From NCBI GenBank assembly GCA_016928165.1, contig JAFGLH010000128.1, positions 25,794 to 89,793 on the forward strand: DNA of 64,000 nt. The letters run 5' to 3'. Below are positions 54,525 through 63,344 of this stretch, piece by piece (position 1 is the first letter of the stretch; every line of letters starts with the position of its first letter). The notes beneath the pieces are model-generated. The model saw only the letters and a program-made list of their open reading frames with translations, had not been told where the DNA came from and did not search any database. A program made the position numbers and the translations under genes. The stretch is from Pirellulales bacterium. Lineage in GTDB: Bacteria; Planctomycetota; Planctomycetia; Pirellulales; Thermoguttaceae.

Positions 54525-56090
54525 CTAGAGAAACAAAAACGTCACCAGCAGGAAAAGAGGAATGAGAAAAATAACGCTGTATAGCATGTACCCGAAGAAG
54601 CTAGGCATCGGCACGCTGGACTTCTCGGCGATAGCCTTAACCATGAAGTTCGGGCCGTTGCCGATGTAGGTCATCGCTCCCAAGAAGACCGCTCCCAAAC
54701 TGACGGCGATCAGTAGATGGGTCTCGACGCCGGCTTCGGTTGAACCCGCGCCGACTTGCTGAGTGTACGCCTTGGCGGTCTCGAAGAAAACGACGTAAGT
54801 TGGCGCGTTGTCCAGCACCGACGAGAGACTGCCGGTGGCCCAAAAATACTGCCACGGCTCGGTCAATCCCAGATTTGCCCCTTCCACGGAAAGAATCTGC
54901 AACGCCGGCTGCATGCAGATGAAAATGCCGAAAAAAAGCACGGCCACTTCGATGATCGCGGCGAAATTGAAGCGGTTGCTCTGCCGCGCGTGCTGGTTGC
55001 CGATTATCAGCGAGAGGACCACCAGGGCCAATTGCGCCGCCTCGCGCATGAACATCCAAGGATGCCAATCGGCGCCCGGCAGCGGCTTGGACGGGTCGAG
55101 CAATCCCACCGATAAAATGACGCCGATTAACAGCAAGACATTGGGCCACACACCGCTGAAGCGCAGCCTGTGGACGCGAGTATCGTCGCGGGTGATGTCG
55201 GCCGGCACCTCGCGCGGATAATGCCAAAAGCAATCCCACACCCAATAGATCACGATCAGCGCGCAGTTGACGAACAGCCATTCCGGCCACAACCCCAAGG
55301 TCCACAGGAAACGAACGCCCATCAGATAGCCCAGAAACAGCGGCGGATCTCCGATCGGCAACAGCAGTCCTCCACAGTTGCAGACGATGAAAATGAAGAA
55401 AACGACCGTATGTTTGACGTGCTTTCGCTCTCGATTGGTTTCCAGCAGGGGGCGAATCAAGAGCATCGCCGCCCCGGTGGTGCCGATGAAGCTGGCCAAC
55501 AACCCGCCAATCGCCAGGAAAGCGCAGTTGGTCAGCGGATGGGCGGGTAAGTCTCCCTCGATGCGGATGCCGCCGCTGATCGTGTACAGACTGAACAATA
55601 ACACAATAAATGGAATATATTCTCCGAGTATCGCGCTGGCGAGGACTTTGCCGGTCAGTGAGAAATTCGCGCCAGAGGACGACGGAAATCCCACATGGTG
55701 GATCGGCCAATGGGCCGAGACCGGATGACCGTGCAAAAAGAGGTAGTAAACCAACGTCAGCGCCGCCAAGACGGCAGCCACGTAAAACCGATGCAGGTTG
55801 CTTTCCCACCAGTGCATCGTCGCAGGCAGCAGCGGCAATATGGCTATTGCCCCTAAAAGAACCACAAATGGAGCGACCATCCAGTAAGGCGGATGATGCG
55901 TGACGGCGCGGTGGCCGGAATGATCATCCGTCGTTTTTTCGGCCGCTTGTTGTTTCTCATTCTCGACGATCAACCTGGTCCCATACTGGGGAACGTCAAA
56001 TACGGCCGCCGCAGCGTAACAGATCAGAACAACAATCAGCACCACAAGCAAAGCACGATGGCTGGTCGTGGAATCGGGTATCTCGTTCAC
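54525..56090 (-). CDS. NhaD-like/CitMHS-type ion transporter
   Basis: A 521-residue polytopic membrane protein with about a dozen helices. Distinctive stretches are GGIRIEGDLPAHPLTNCAFLAIGGLLASFIGTTGAAMLLIRPLL, CNCGGLLLPIGDPPLFLGYLMG, LDNAPTYVVFFETA and MTYIGNGPNFMVKAIAEKS. These match sodium:proton antiporter-like proteins of the NhaD/ArsB type. The likely role is sodium extrusion or anion transport; the ion is not identifiable from sequence. It starts 55 bases before the next minus-strand gap and has no operon partner. Confidence 0.85.
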   Translation of the reverse strand: MNEIPDSTTSHRALLVVLIVVLICYAAAAVFDVPQYGTRLIVENEKQQAAEKTTDDHSGHRAVTHHPPYWMVAPFVVLLGAIAILPLLPATMHWWESNLHRFYVAAVLAALTLVYYLFLHGHPVSAHWPIHHVGFPSSSGANFSLTGKVLASAILGEYIPFIVLLFSLYTISGGIRIEGDLPAHPLTNCAFLAIGGLLASFIGTTGAAMLLIRPLLETNRERKHVKHTVVFFIFIVCNCGGLLLPIGDPPLFLGYLMGVRFLWTLGLWPEWLFVNCALIVIYWVWDCFWHYPREVPADITRDDTRVHRLRFSGVWPNVLLLIGVILSVGLLDPSKPLPGADWHPWMFMREAAQLALVVLSLIIGNQHARQSNRFNFAAIIEVAVLFFGIFICMQPALQILSVEGANLGLTEPWQYFWATGSLSSVLDNAPTYVVFFETAKAYTQQVGAGSTEAGVETHLLIAVSLGAVFLGAMTYIGNGPNFMVKAIAEKSSVPMPSFFGYMLYSVIFLIPLFLLVTFLFL

Positions 56091-56262
56091 GATGTTGACT
56101 CCAAGGCATGAAACAATCTAGCAAAGGGGATTTTCACTGAAAAATCAAGGGCTGGCAAAGAGACGAAAGGAAAAGTGTGAAAATGGTTAAAATGACCTCG
56201 ATTAGATAATTGATCCTTTTTGTTAAAACCCGTCGATAAGGTGGCCTTATTGGTCTATTTGC

Positions 56263-56292
56263 TTGACAATTCCCGCAAAAAATGGATACTTA
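56263..56292 (+). promoter_or_regulatory. Sigma-70-type promoter of the small conserved gene
   Basis: TTGACA (56263-56268) and TACTTA (56287-56292) are 18 bases apart, or ATACTT with 17. The predicted start is about 45 bases before the GTG at 56342. Confidence 0.45.
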
Positions 56293-56341
56293 ACCACTTA
56301 AATCTACTTGTCTCATGTCGCTAAAAGGAAGGAGCGGTATA

Positions 56342-56572
56342 GTGCCGAGGTCCGTGCTGGAAGCGATAAAAATGGGAATTTGGGACTTCGAGCCGCAGGA
56401 GGTCGAGTATAGCAAGTTCGATGCCTCCGACGCCATGCCGGGCACGCAAGAAAAGCTGTTCGCAATGGCGGAGCGGGCTCGCAAGGGGCTCCCTTTGTGG
56501 CACATTGACGATAGGGACGACATGGAATCGCCGCCTCCTACTATTGTGCTGCGACGGAGAAAACCTCGCTAA
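56342..56572 (+). CDS. Small conserved protein of unknown function
   Basis: A 76-residue acidic-basic soluble protein beginning VPRSVLEAIKMGIWDFEP, with SDAMPGTQEKLFAMAERARKGLPLWHIDDR in the middle and a basic tail. I choose the GTG because AAGGAGC sits eight bases upstream; an ATG at 56315 has no such site. I have seen short planctomycete proteins of this pattern but know no function. Confidence 0.7.
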   Translation: MPRSVLEAIKMGIWDFEPQEVEYSKFDASDAMPGTQEKLFAMAERARKGLPLWHIDDRDDMESPPPTIVLRRRKPR

Positions 56573-56789
56573 GTGTTGGTGTCACATCGTGGTCCATGAT
56601 CGGCCGGAGGGAGTTGGCGGCCTCTCCGGCCTCTTCCCGCCGATGCCGCCGTGGGGTGGAGGATCGGCCCGCCTATTTACCCATCAAGTGAACGTGCTAT
56701 TGCTCGATTCACATTGACGCCGTCGCTGCCACCTGTCACCTTATAGTCTTTCGACAACCCCGCTTTCCATTTGCAGGGAGGTTTCGGTC

Positions 56790-58787
56790 ATGACGGTTGC
56801 AGGATTGATTCTAGGATGGGCGTTGATCGGACAGGCCCCGGACGACGTGTTGCCGCCGTTGTCGGGCACCGAGCGGAAAGCGCCAGCCGTGTTGCAGTCG
56901 CTAAACCCTTCGGACGCCGTCGCTCCCCCCCGCTCGGCTTCGCCCGAGACGTCGCATCAACCGCGGCGTCCGCCGGAGTTGGTGGACGAGGCAATCCTTC
57001 TGCCTTCCGATGGCCGTCTAGAAGGGCGACAGCTTACGTTGCTCGAATCGCTAGGTTCTACTGTTGATCGCCGCCGGCAGTTGGAAATCGTCCGAGCCTA
57101 TTGGCGGCTGTTCGAGACGACGGCCCGGTACAACCACTGCCTTCAATACATCCGGCGGATCGATGCAAGCGAAATCGGCGGCGAGGGGCCATCGTTGAGT
57201 GCGGCCCGCGCCGAGGCGGCCGCGCGGCTGCAAGCGGCGAAACTCGACACGGTCCGCTCCCAGTTCGAGTTGGCCGCTTTGGCACAGATGGCCTCTGACG
57301 CTCCGCTGCCGTTGCCGTCCGATCCGCCCCACGTCGGCGCTTACCGCACATACTTTAATCAGTTGTTCGCCGGACGGAGCGCGCCGGAGTCGGTGCTGCT
57401 GGCGGAAAAAATCCTTCCCCTGCAACGCCTGGCGATCGACCAACTGGCCGCCGCCGTTCTGGCCGCCGAGGACGCCCTCTCGGCGGTCGTCGACGATCAC
57501 CGCGGCGGACGCGTCGACGCCGCGGCCGTGGTGGCCTGCAACCGAGAACTTTTCGACCGCCGACTGGCGTTTGTCAAGCTGGTCTGCGACTACAATCGAG
57601 CCATCGCCGATTATGGATTGACGGTCGTTTCGCCGACGGCCGGAGCGAGTGAATTGGTCGCCGTCCTGATCGGTCCCGCCCGCCAGGCAGCCAATCCGCG
57701 TTCTACCGGCGAGGGAGACACGGTTCGAGTTGCCAGCGCTAACGAGCCGACAGCCGCGCCGCCGCGCGAGCAATGGCGGCCGAACGAACCGACGCTGGCC
57801 CCGCCGCGCGAAGGACTCCGGCCGGCCGGCGATAACGAACCGACGCTGGCCCCGCCGCGCGATCAACCTCGTTACGGCAATCCGAATCCGGCCGTGGAGC
57901 CGCTCGAGCCAGTTGCTCCGCAGGCCGCCGCGCCGCCTTTGCCTGAGAGAATCGCCGAAAAACCCGCCAACTTTTCCAACTCTGCGCTGACCGCAACAAC
58001 GCCGCTCTATCCCGCTCTGCAAGACGCCTCGCCGCAAGCCCGGGCAACGCAACTGACCGAGGCAATTCATTGGGACCGTTATCTGCCGAAAGACGTCGGC
58101 AAGCCGATCGAGTTGAAGGAAGCGTTATTGCGCAACTCCGGCGGCGACCGATTGAAAACGATTAACGCCTATTGGCGCCTGCGGCGTCGCGCCTCCCAGT
58201 ACCAAATACTCGCCGAGCAAGTTGAGTTTTACGAGGCGCTCATGCCGGCCGCGCTCGAGCGCCGCAACGATCCGACCGGGGCTGCGGACATGCTGCGGTT
58301 GAACGCCGCCCTGTTGGCCGCAAAGGCGGAATTGGGCGTCGAGCGGACGGCGCTGGTCGAGGCCCAATTCGATCTGGCCCTGCTGATCGGGGCAACAGGC
58401 GAACCGCAGTGGCCGTTGGCTTCGACCGTGCCGCATTCGGGCGATTACATGCTCAAGCTCGACGCCCAACCCGAAGGTTTGCGCAACACCTGGGCCGTGC
58501 GCCGGCTGGCGGCCACCGTCACCGGCCAACATGAAAACGTCCGTCAGTGTGCCACGGCGGTCGTCGAGGCGGAAAAGGCCCGGGTCGAATCGGCCAAAAA
58601 TTATTGTTCCGGCCGCGCAACCATCGGCGGCGTCCTCGAATCGATCGCCTCGCAGACAAAGCAAACCGAAGTGTTTTTAGATTCGCTCTTGCAGTACAAC
58701 CGTTCGATAGCCGAATACGCCCTGACCGTTCTCCCCGCCGCCACGACGGCCGAGAGGCTCGTCGTTTCGCTGGTTGTGGAACAATAA
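56790..58787 (+). CDS. Secreted protein with two TolC-like halves
   Basis: A 665-residue protein with a short hydrophobic start (GLILGWALIGQAP) and a Pro-rich stretch. Two homologous helical halves follow: about 95-290 (IVRAYWRLFETTARYNHCLQYI to FVKLVCDYNRAIADYGLTVVSP) and about 445-665 (TINAYWRLRRRASQYQILAEQV to FLDSLLQYNRSIAEYALTVLPA). Both have the alpha-helical pattern of outer-membrane TolC-type proteins, but that assignment is a guess. The linker has three NEPT-APPR repeats. GGGAGG precedes the ATG. Confidence 0.72.
   Translation: MTVAGLILGWALIGQAPDDVLPPLSGTERKAPAVLQSLNPSDAVAPPRSASPETSHQPRRPPELVDEAILLPSDGRLEGRQLTLLESLGSTVDRRRQLEIVRAYWRLFETTARYNHCLQYIRRIDASEIGGEGPSLSAARAEAAARLQAAKLDTVRSQFELAALAQMASDAPLPLPSDPPHVGAYRTYFNQLFAGRSAPESVLLAEKILPLQRLAIDQLAAAVLAAEDALSAVVDDHRGGRVDAAAVVACNRELFDRRLAFVKLVCDYNRAIADYGLTVVSPTAGASELVAVLIGPARQAANPRSTGEGDTVRVASANEPTAAPPREQWRPNEPTLAPPREGLRPAGDNEPTLAPPRDQPRYGNPNPAVEPLEPVAPQAAAPPLPERIAEKPANFSNSALTATTPLYPALQDASPQARATQLTEAIHWDRYLPKDVGKPIELKEALLRNSGGDRLKTINAYWRLRRRASQYQILAEQVEFYEALMPAALERRNDPTGAADMLRLNAALLAAKAELGVERTALVEAQFDLALLIGATGEPQWPLASTVPHSGDYMLKLDAQPEGLRNTWAVRRLAATVTGQHENVRQCATAVVEAEKARVESAKNYCSGRATIGGVLESIASQTKQTEVFLDSLLQYNRSIAEYALTVLPAATTAERLVVSLVVEQ
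57741..57865 (+). repeat. Three NEPT-APPR coding repeats
   Basis: Units of about 42-51 bases starting AACGAGCC/AACGAACC at 57741, 57783 and 57834 encode NEPTAAPPRE, NEPTLAPPRE and NEPTLAPPRD in the linker of the TolC-like protein. Confidence 0.75.
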
Positions 58788-58839
58788 ACCGTGGGCGGCG
58801 GCTCCCGTCGCCGATTTATTGCTTCCTCCGAAAAATTAC

Positions 58840-59265
58840 ATGCAGACAGAATCGTTTCCCATCCAACGAGAACGCCTAGTCAGATACTGCGAGGTATTGT
58901 GTTTTGTTGCCGGATTATATTTTATTGGTTGGGTGCTGCTGCGGATAGGATTCGCCAAGGCTATTAGGGAATGGGCGAAATCGTTGGAATACCGTTTGGA
59001 AGGCGATTATCTATCGGTGTACAGTTGCTCTCGGCTTTGGGACTTTGTGCTACGCAGCCAAGAGCAACGCATCCCATTGATGAAGATCACCGACGTGAAA
59101 CTCGTTCAGGGTCCGATCCTCAATCGCTTGAACTTATGGAGCCTGTACATCCAAACGGCGAGTACTGGCACAGGTGTTCCTGAAGCGGTATTGTGGGGAC
59201 TCGAATCCCCGCGGGAAGTTCGCGACGAGATTCTCGCCGCCATTGAAAATGCCCGCAACAGTTAA
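58840..59265 (+). CDS. PH-domain (YdbS-like) membrane protein
   Basis: A 141-residue protein with one N-terminal helix (LCFVAGLYFIGWVLLRIGFA) and a bacterial PH-like domain (LEYRLEGDYLSVYSCSRLWDFVLRSQEQRIPLMKITDVKLVQG). Such proteins are small membrane or membrane-associated proteins of unknown job. ATG at 58840 has no strong Shine-Dalgarno. It follows the TolC-like gene by 52 bases. Confidence 0.72.
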   Translation: MQTESFPIQRERLVRYCEVLCFVAGLYFIGWVLLRIGFAKAIREWAKSLEYRLEGDYLSVYSCSRLWDFVLRSQEQRIPLMKITDVKLVQGPILNRLNLWSLYIQTASTGTGVPEAVLWGLESPREVRDEILAAIENARNS

Positions 59266-59269
59266 GTGG

Positions 59270-59332
59270 AACGGAATTCAATCCGTTTCGATTCCGAGAG
59301 AGTCTTTCCATGGAACGGTTAAAAAACCGTTC
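59270..59332 (+). repeat. ACGGA/TCCGT and GAACGGTT/AACCGTTC hairpins
   Basis: A weak hairpin at 59270-59286 is followed by a perfect 8-base one at 59313-59332 with loop AAAA. They occupy the gap before the Dus gene. The GAACGG stem family recurs at 43539-43558. Confidence 0.65.
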
Positions 59333-59343
59333 TACATTCACGG

Positions 59344-60324
59344 ATGCAAATCGGCCCATTGACGATCAATCCGCCGCTGCTGTCGGCGCCGATGGCGGGT
59401 TTTACGAATCACGCTTTTCGTCGGCTGTTCCATCGCTTCGGCGGCGTGGGACTGCCAACGACCGAGATGATCAGCGCGCGGAGCTTTGCGTACACCGGGG
59501 GCGATGCATCCGAAAGGCTTTGGGGTATAAAGGACGAGCCGCGGCCGCTGGCCGTTCAAATTTGGGACAACGACCCTGAGGTCCTGGCCGAAGTAGGGCG
59601 ACGGCTGGTCGAGGAATATCGCGTATCCGTTGTGGACATCAACTTCGGTTGCCCGGTCCGCGACGTGGCGCAAAAGGCGGAAAGCGGCTCCTACCTGCTC
59701 GATTATCCAGATCGGATCGGCGCGATCATCGAGCGCGTTGCGGCGGCGTGTCGTCCCTCCCCGGTGACGGCGAAAATCCGCCTCGGCCGGACCCGCGACA
59801 GGATCAACGCGATCGACGTTGCCCAGGCGGTCGAGGGGGCGGGCGGGGCGGCGGTGACCGTACACGGCCGGACGGCCGACCAGATGTTTCGCGGCGCGGC
59901 CGACTGGGAAGAGATTGCCCGGGTAAAGCCTCGCCTGGAGCGGATTCCGCTTATCGGCAACGGCGACCTGCGGACGCCGGCGGCAGTCGTCGAGGCGTTC
60001 GAGCGATACGGCGTCGACGGCGCGATGATCGGCCGCGCCGCATTGGGACGGCCGTGGTTGTTTGCCCAGGCGGCCGCCGCGCTCCGCGGCGAACCGGTTC
60101 CACCTGATCCGACCTTGGATGAACAGCGGCGGCTCCTGCTCGATCATTTCGCAATGATAGTCGAGCAGTACGGTCCACTGAAAGGAACGGTGCTGATGCG
60201 GTCCCGCGCTTGTCGTTACGGTCAGGGACGCAGCGGCGCTTGTGAGTTTCGCCGCCGGATATCCAAAGCCGCGACGCAGGACGCGTTCGCCGCGATTGTC
60301 GAAATCGCTTTTCCCCGTGGATAG
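59344..60324 (+). CDS. dus: tRNA-dihydrouridine synthase family protein
   Basis: Dus enzymes use FMN and NADPH to reduce uridines in the tRNA D-loop. The 326-residue TIM-barrel protein has LLSAPMAGFTNHAFRRLF, the catalytic-Cys motif VDINFGCPVRDVAQKAESGSYLL, TAKIRLGRTRD, VHGRTADQMFRGAADWEEI, LIGNGDLRTP and IGRAALGRPWLF. It is closest to the DusB group. Confidence 0.93.
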   Translation: MQIGPLTINPPLLSAPMAGFTNHAFRRLFHRFGGVGLPTTEMISARSFAYTGGDASERLWGIKDEPRPLAVQIWDNDPEVLAEVGRRLVEEYRVSVVDINFGCPVRDVAQKAESGSYLLDYPDRIGAIIERVAAACRPSPVTAKIRLGRTRDRINAIDVAQAVEGAGGAAVTVHGRTADQMFRGAADWEEIARVKPRLERIPLIGNGDLRTPAAVVEAFERYGVDGAMIGRAALGRPWLFAQAAAALRGEPVPPDPTLDEQRRLLLDHFAMIVEQYGPLKGTVLMRSRACRYGQGRSGACEFRRRISKAATQDAFAAIVEIAFPRG

Positions 60325-60453
60325 AAACGCTCGACATCCGCCGTTCCGGCAAACGCCAAACACTTTAGCAACATGGTTGCCGCCGACATGTGCGTTTGTT
60401 ACATTGATACAGTCGCCTGCCAAATCGCACTTACAACAGTTAAGAGGAAAGTC

Positions 60454-60921
60454 GTGTCAATAAAAATAGTGTTGCGATTCTTTCTCCTGTCGGCAGCCGT
60501 TTTTACGGTTCATTATTTTCATGTTTCGGCCCAGGCTCAAACCACCGTGCATGAATCGACCTCGGCCGCGCTTCCGCCGGGGATCAACTTTGGACTGGGC
60601 GGTCTGCCGCTGATCACCGACGCTCGGACCCGATCCATCTCGCCCGAGAACCCGACCGGCGAGAAGGGCAAGGGAGCAATGGCCGTACCCCGATTGAACG
60701 ATCCGGACCTGCCTCACGCCAAATCGACCTTCCATCTCGGCCGAGGTTGGAAAACGCGCCCCTTTCTGGCGCCCAAGGCCGGCGAGACGAAGGAGTCGGA
60801 CGACATCGCCTCGGTCGCCTATTGGTATCAGAGCGAGCCTCACGCGGCGTTTCCGCCGTTGCCCCCCGTCGCCGAGCGGACGCGGGACGCCGTCGCCCGG
60901 CGGAAAGAACCGAGCGAATAG
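60454..60921 (+). CDS. Internally deleted DUF2961 (GH172-like) protein
   Basis: A 155-residue exported protein: signal peptide (about 1-28, ending VSAQA), then LPLITDARTRSISPENPTGEKGKGAMAVP and LGRGWKTRPF, which are the beginning of DUF2961/GH172 proteins. It jumps directly to SVAYWYQSEPHAAFPPLPPV, which is their end. The central ~220-250 residues with the catalytic acids are missing, yet the frame is intact. GTG at 60454 is supported by AGAGGAAA upstream. It is either a deletion relic or a new small secreted protein; it cannot be an active GH172. Confidence 0.75.
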   Translation: MSIKIVLRFFLLSAAVFTVHYFHVSAQAQTTVHESTSAALPPGINFGLGGLPLITDARTRSISPENPTGEKGKGAMAVPRLNDPDLPHAKSTFHLGRGWKTRPFLAPKAGETKESDDIASVAYWYQSEPHAAFPPLPPVAERTRDAVARRKEPSE

Positions 60922-61098
60922 AAAAAGCCGAAACAGTCGGAACATGCCGTATATTTGTAGAGAGTAGGCCATGCATGAAGACGATTTGTTGCGGATGCCG
61001 GCAACCGGAAAAAACCGTTCGCGCCTAAAGATGAAAGACGAACGTCCGCAGCAGCGGCGCGCCGATGATTATTCACGCTCGACGAGGGAGTCGCCACA

Positions 61099-61602
61099 AT
61101 GGACATTCTTAAACGCTTGTTGATCACCGCCGCCGTAACGACGATTGTGGCGGTTTTGGTCGTGGGCGGCTTGCTTTATTTCGGCCAAAAGCCCCCACCG
61201 GGACCGCCGCCTCCGAGAGAGGAATTGCCCGAGGCGCTGGTCGTCTACTGCATGCACGACGACCAGCGGGACCAATACTGTCGAACGATTGAAGAGTATA
61301 CCCATCAAGTCCTCGAAAAATCATTCTCCGCGGAGCTAAAAAACGAGAACCTGGTGTGGCTCGTTATTAATTATGAGCACCCCAACAACTCGTTCGTCGT
61401 CGAGGAATACGACATCGAGAAACCTACCATCGTGGTGGTCGACGGAAGGCCGGCGAAAGGCCGGGCTTGGAAAAACCATCATCGGAAAATATGGGAATTG
61501 ATCGAAGACGAAAACGCCTTCAAGGAGTACATGCGTAAGGAAATCGAAAAGGCGTTGAAAGACGTTCCCTCGTCGAAAGATCGATCTGAAAGGGGCAAAT
61601 AG
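61099..61602 (+). CDS. Membrane-anchored thioredoxin-fold protein, ArsF-like
   Basis: A 167-residue protein with one N-terminal helix (about 8-28) and a Pro-rich linker. The domain resembles the ArsF family (LVVYCMHDDQRDQYCRTIEEYTHQVLEK, LVWLVINYEHPNNSFVVEEYDIEKPTIVVV, KIWELIEDENAFKEYMRKEIEKAL). In ArsF relatives a CxxC motif lies in the first segment; here two Cys are ten residues apart. The gene ends three bases before the kinase start. Confidence 0.68.
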   Translation: MDILKRLLITAAVTTIVAVLVVGGLLYFGQKPPPGPPPPREELPEALVVYCMHDDQRDQYCRTIEEYTHQVLEKSFSAELKNENLVWLVINYEHPNNSFVVEEYDIEKPTIVVVDGRPAKGRAWKNHHRKIWELIEDENAFKEYMRKEIEKALKDVPSSKDRSERGK

Positions 61603-61605
61603 CCG

Positions 61606-62853
61606 TTGAGCGCCGACAATGAAAGCTCCACTTTCGAGCGCTGCGCCATTGCCAGCGGCCTGCTCACGAAAGAGCAGATCGAGGCGGCCCGCGACAACGT
61701 ACGCTGGTCGTCCGAGGACGAACCCGACCCGAGCGGACCGCCCAGCGATCGGATGCTCGCCGATCGGCTGATTGAGATGAAGCTGCTCAATCCGTGGCAG
61801 GCCGTGCAATTGCTCGAAGGGCGGACCAAGTTCAACCTGGGACCGTACCAAATAATCGACTCGATCGGCCAGGGCGGCGCGGGCCAGGTGTTCAAGGCGA
61901 GGCACGCCAAGATCGGCCGCGTCGTGGCCATAAAAGTTCTTCCCCGCGAAAAGTCCACGCCGGAGGCAATTGCCAACTTCACCCGCGAAATTCGCTCGCT
62001 TGCCGCTCTGGATCATCCCAAGCTGGTCGCCGCGTTGGACGCCGGAGAGGACGGAAACGTGCTGTACCTGGTGACGGAGTTCGTGCCCGGCCAGGACCTG
62101 AGAAAACTCGTCCGCGATCGGGGACCGCTGGAGATGCCCGCGGCCGCCTCGATCATCTCGCAGGTGGCCGAGGGTTTGAAGTATGCCCACCAGCAGGGAA
62201 TCGTCCACCGGGACGTGAAGCCGGGAAACGTGTTGGTCGCGCCCGACGGATCGGCGAAACTCTCCGATCTTGGGTTCGCCAGCCCCTTGAACGATTCGGC
62301 GGCAGACGATCCCCGACGCGGCAAAATCGTGGGCACGGCCGATTACCTCTCGCCCGATCAGGTCCGCGATCCCTGGAACCCGACGCCCGGCTGGGACATC
62401 TACTCGCTGGGCTGCACGCTGTATTACGCGGTCACGGGCAAGGTGCCCTTTCCGGGCGGGACGACGGCGGACAAGGCCCGGGCACACTGCGAACTGCGGC
62501 CGCTGGACCCGCGGCGCTTGAATCCCCGACTGAGCGCCGAGTTCGTAGACGTCATGGCCGACATGATGGCCAAGGAGCCTTCGCAGCGGATCGCCGCGGC
62601 CGACGAGGTGGTCGCGCGGCTGGCCTCTTATCTGAATCCGATCTCGGAGTCGCTCTCGCGGCGTCCGCCGCCGCCGCCGATTGTCGCGCAGCGGTTGGAA
62701 GAAGAGCAGTCGTCCTCGCGCGAGATGCAGATACCCACCGGTTTCGACCCGATGAAAATCCTCTGGCCGTTGACGGTTTTCGTCTTGGCGCCGGCCGCTT
62801 TGATCGGCACGACCGTACTGCTCTGGTGGTTGGTGCGAAACGCACTGAGATAG
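61606..62853 (+). CDS. Serine/threonine protein kinase with C-terminal membrane anchor
   Basis: A 415-residue kinase. An N-terminal planctomycete-type region (LTKEQIEAARDNV, LNPWQAVQLLEGR) precedes the kinase domain (about 82-345). That domain has glycine loop IGQGGAGQVF, Lys in VVAIKVL, the HRDVKPGNVL catalytic loop, SDLG in place of DFG and GTADYLSPDQ. A single C-terminal helix (about 388-410) anchors it. The start is a TTG three bases after the preceding stop, with AGGGG about 12 bases upstream. It is probably translationally linked to the ArsF-like gene. Confidence 0.9.
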   Translation: MSADNESSTFERCAIASGLLTKEQIEAARDNVRWSSEDEPDPSGPPSDRMLADRLIEMKLLNPWQAVQLLEGRTKFNLGPYQIIDSIGQGGAGQVFKARHAKIGRVVAIKVLPREKSTPEAIANFTREIRSLAALDHPKLVAALDAGEDGNVLYLVTEFVPGQDLRKLVRDRGPLEMPAAASIISQVAEGLKYAHQQGIVHRDVKPGNVLVAPDGSAKLSDLGFASPLNDSAADDPRRGKIVGTADYLSPDQVRDPWNPTPGWDIYSLGCTLYYAVTGKVPFPGGTTADKARAHCELRPLDPRRLNPRLSAEFVDVMADMMAKEPSQRIAAADEVVARLASYLNPISESLSRRPPPPPIVAQRLEEEQSSSREMQIPTGFDPMKILWPLTVFVLAPAALIGTTVLLWWLVRNALR

Positions 62854-62943
62854 ATTTCCCGTGTAAACTTCCCTTCTCATTTCGCAAAAGGGCGGGGGGT
62901 GAGGGCGGCTTATCGTCAGGTAAATAACCACAACTTCTTCGAT

Positions 62944-63219
62944 GTAGGGATGGCAGTTCAACTGCCAACCCCAGCAAGAACACTTGTTTCTGACCACTGG
63001 CCACCGATCACCGGCCACTATTACAGTTGGTCAGCAACTCTTCAAATTTCCATTTTAACCCCCCCGCGCCCCCACCGTAGCGGTTTTCGCTATCGGCTTT
63101 CGGCTTTTGTAACCGTCCACGGTCTCCTTCACCGCCAAGGGGAACAGTTCCCCCCGTGAACGGTTGCCGGCTTATTTTCCGAGCCAATGATGGGGTGGCA
63201 GTTGAACTGCCGCCCCAAC
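62944..63219 (+). repeat. Repeat-rich gap with two TGGCAGTT/AACTGCC hairpins
   Basis: GTAG plus TGGCAGTT-c-AACTGCCA at 62944-62967, and TGGCAGTT-g-AACTGCCG at 63196-63212. A decayed CCCTTCTC/GTGAGGGCGG element is at 62870-62910, and degenerate ACCACTGGCC units are at 62990-63025 and 63229-63280. No gene is supported in 62854-63344. Confidence 0.65.
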
Positions 63220-63344
63220 GAAAGCATATCACTGGCGGCCAACCGCTGGTCGCTTATCAACGACCACCAGCCACTGATCGCTAAATTGTCAAAAAGTACC
63301 GGCCGAGAATCTCGGCGTCTGTCATACTATTGGGCGGTAAGTCC

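Noticed and set aside
57051..58070. 339-codon minus-strand frame across the TolC-like gene
   Set aside because: Gln/Arg/Gly-rich without motifs and antisense to a gene with a good ribosome-binding site; a shadow of biased codons.
59197..59212. GGGGACTCGAATCCCC, resembling a tRNA T-arm
   Set aside because: No acceptor, D-arm or anticodon arm fits around it, and it lies in frame in the PH-domain gene.
61336..63018. 560-codon open frame on the minus strand across the kinase gene
   Set aside because: It is antisense to a kinase with all catalytic motifs. High GC and codon bias produce long antisense frames, and its translation shows no domain pattern.
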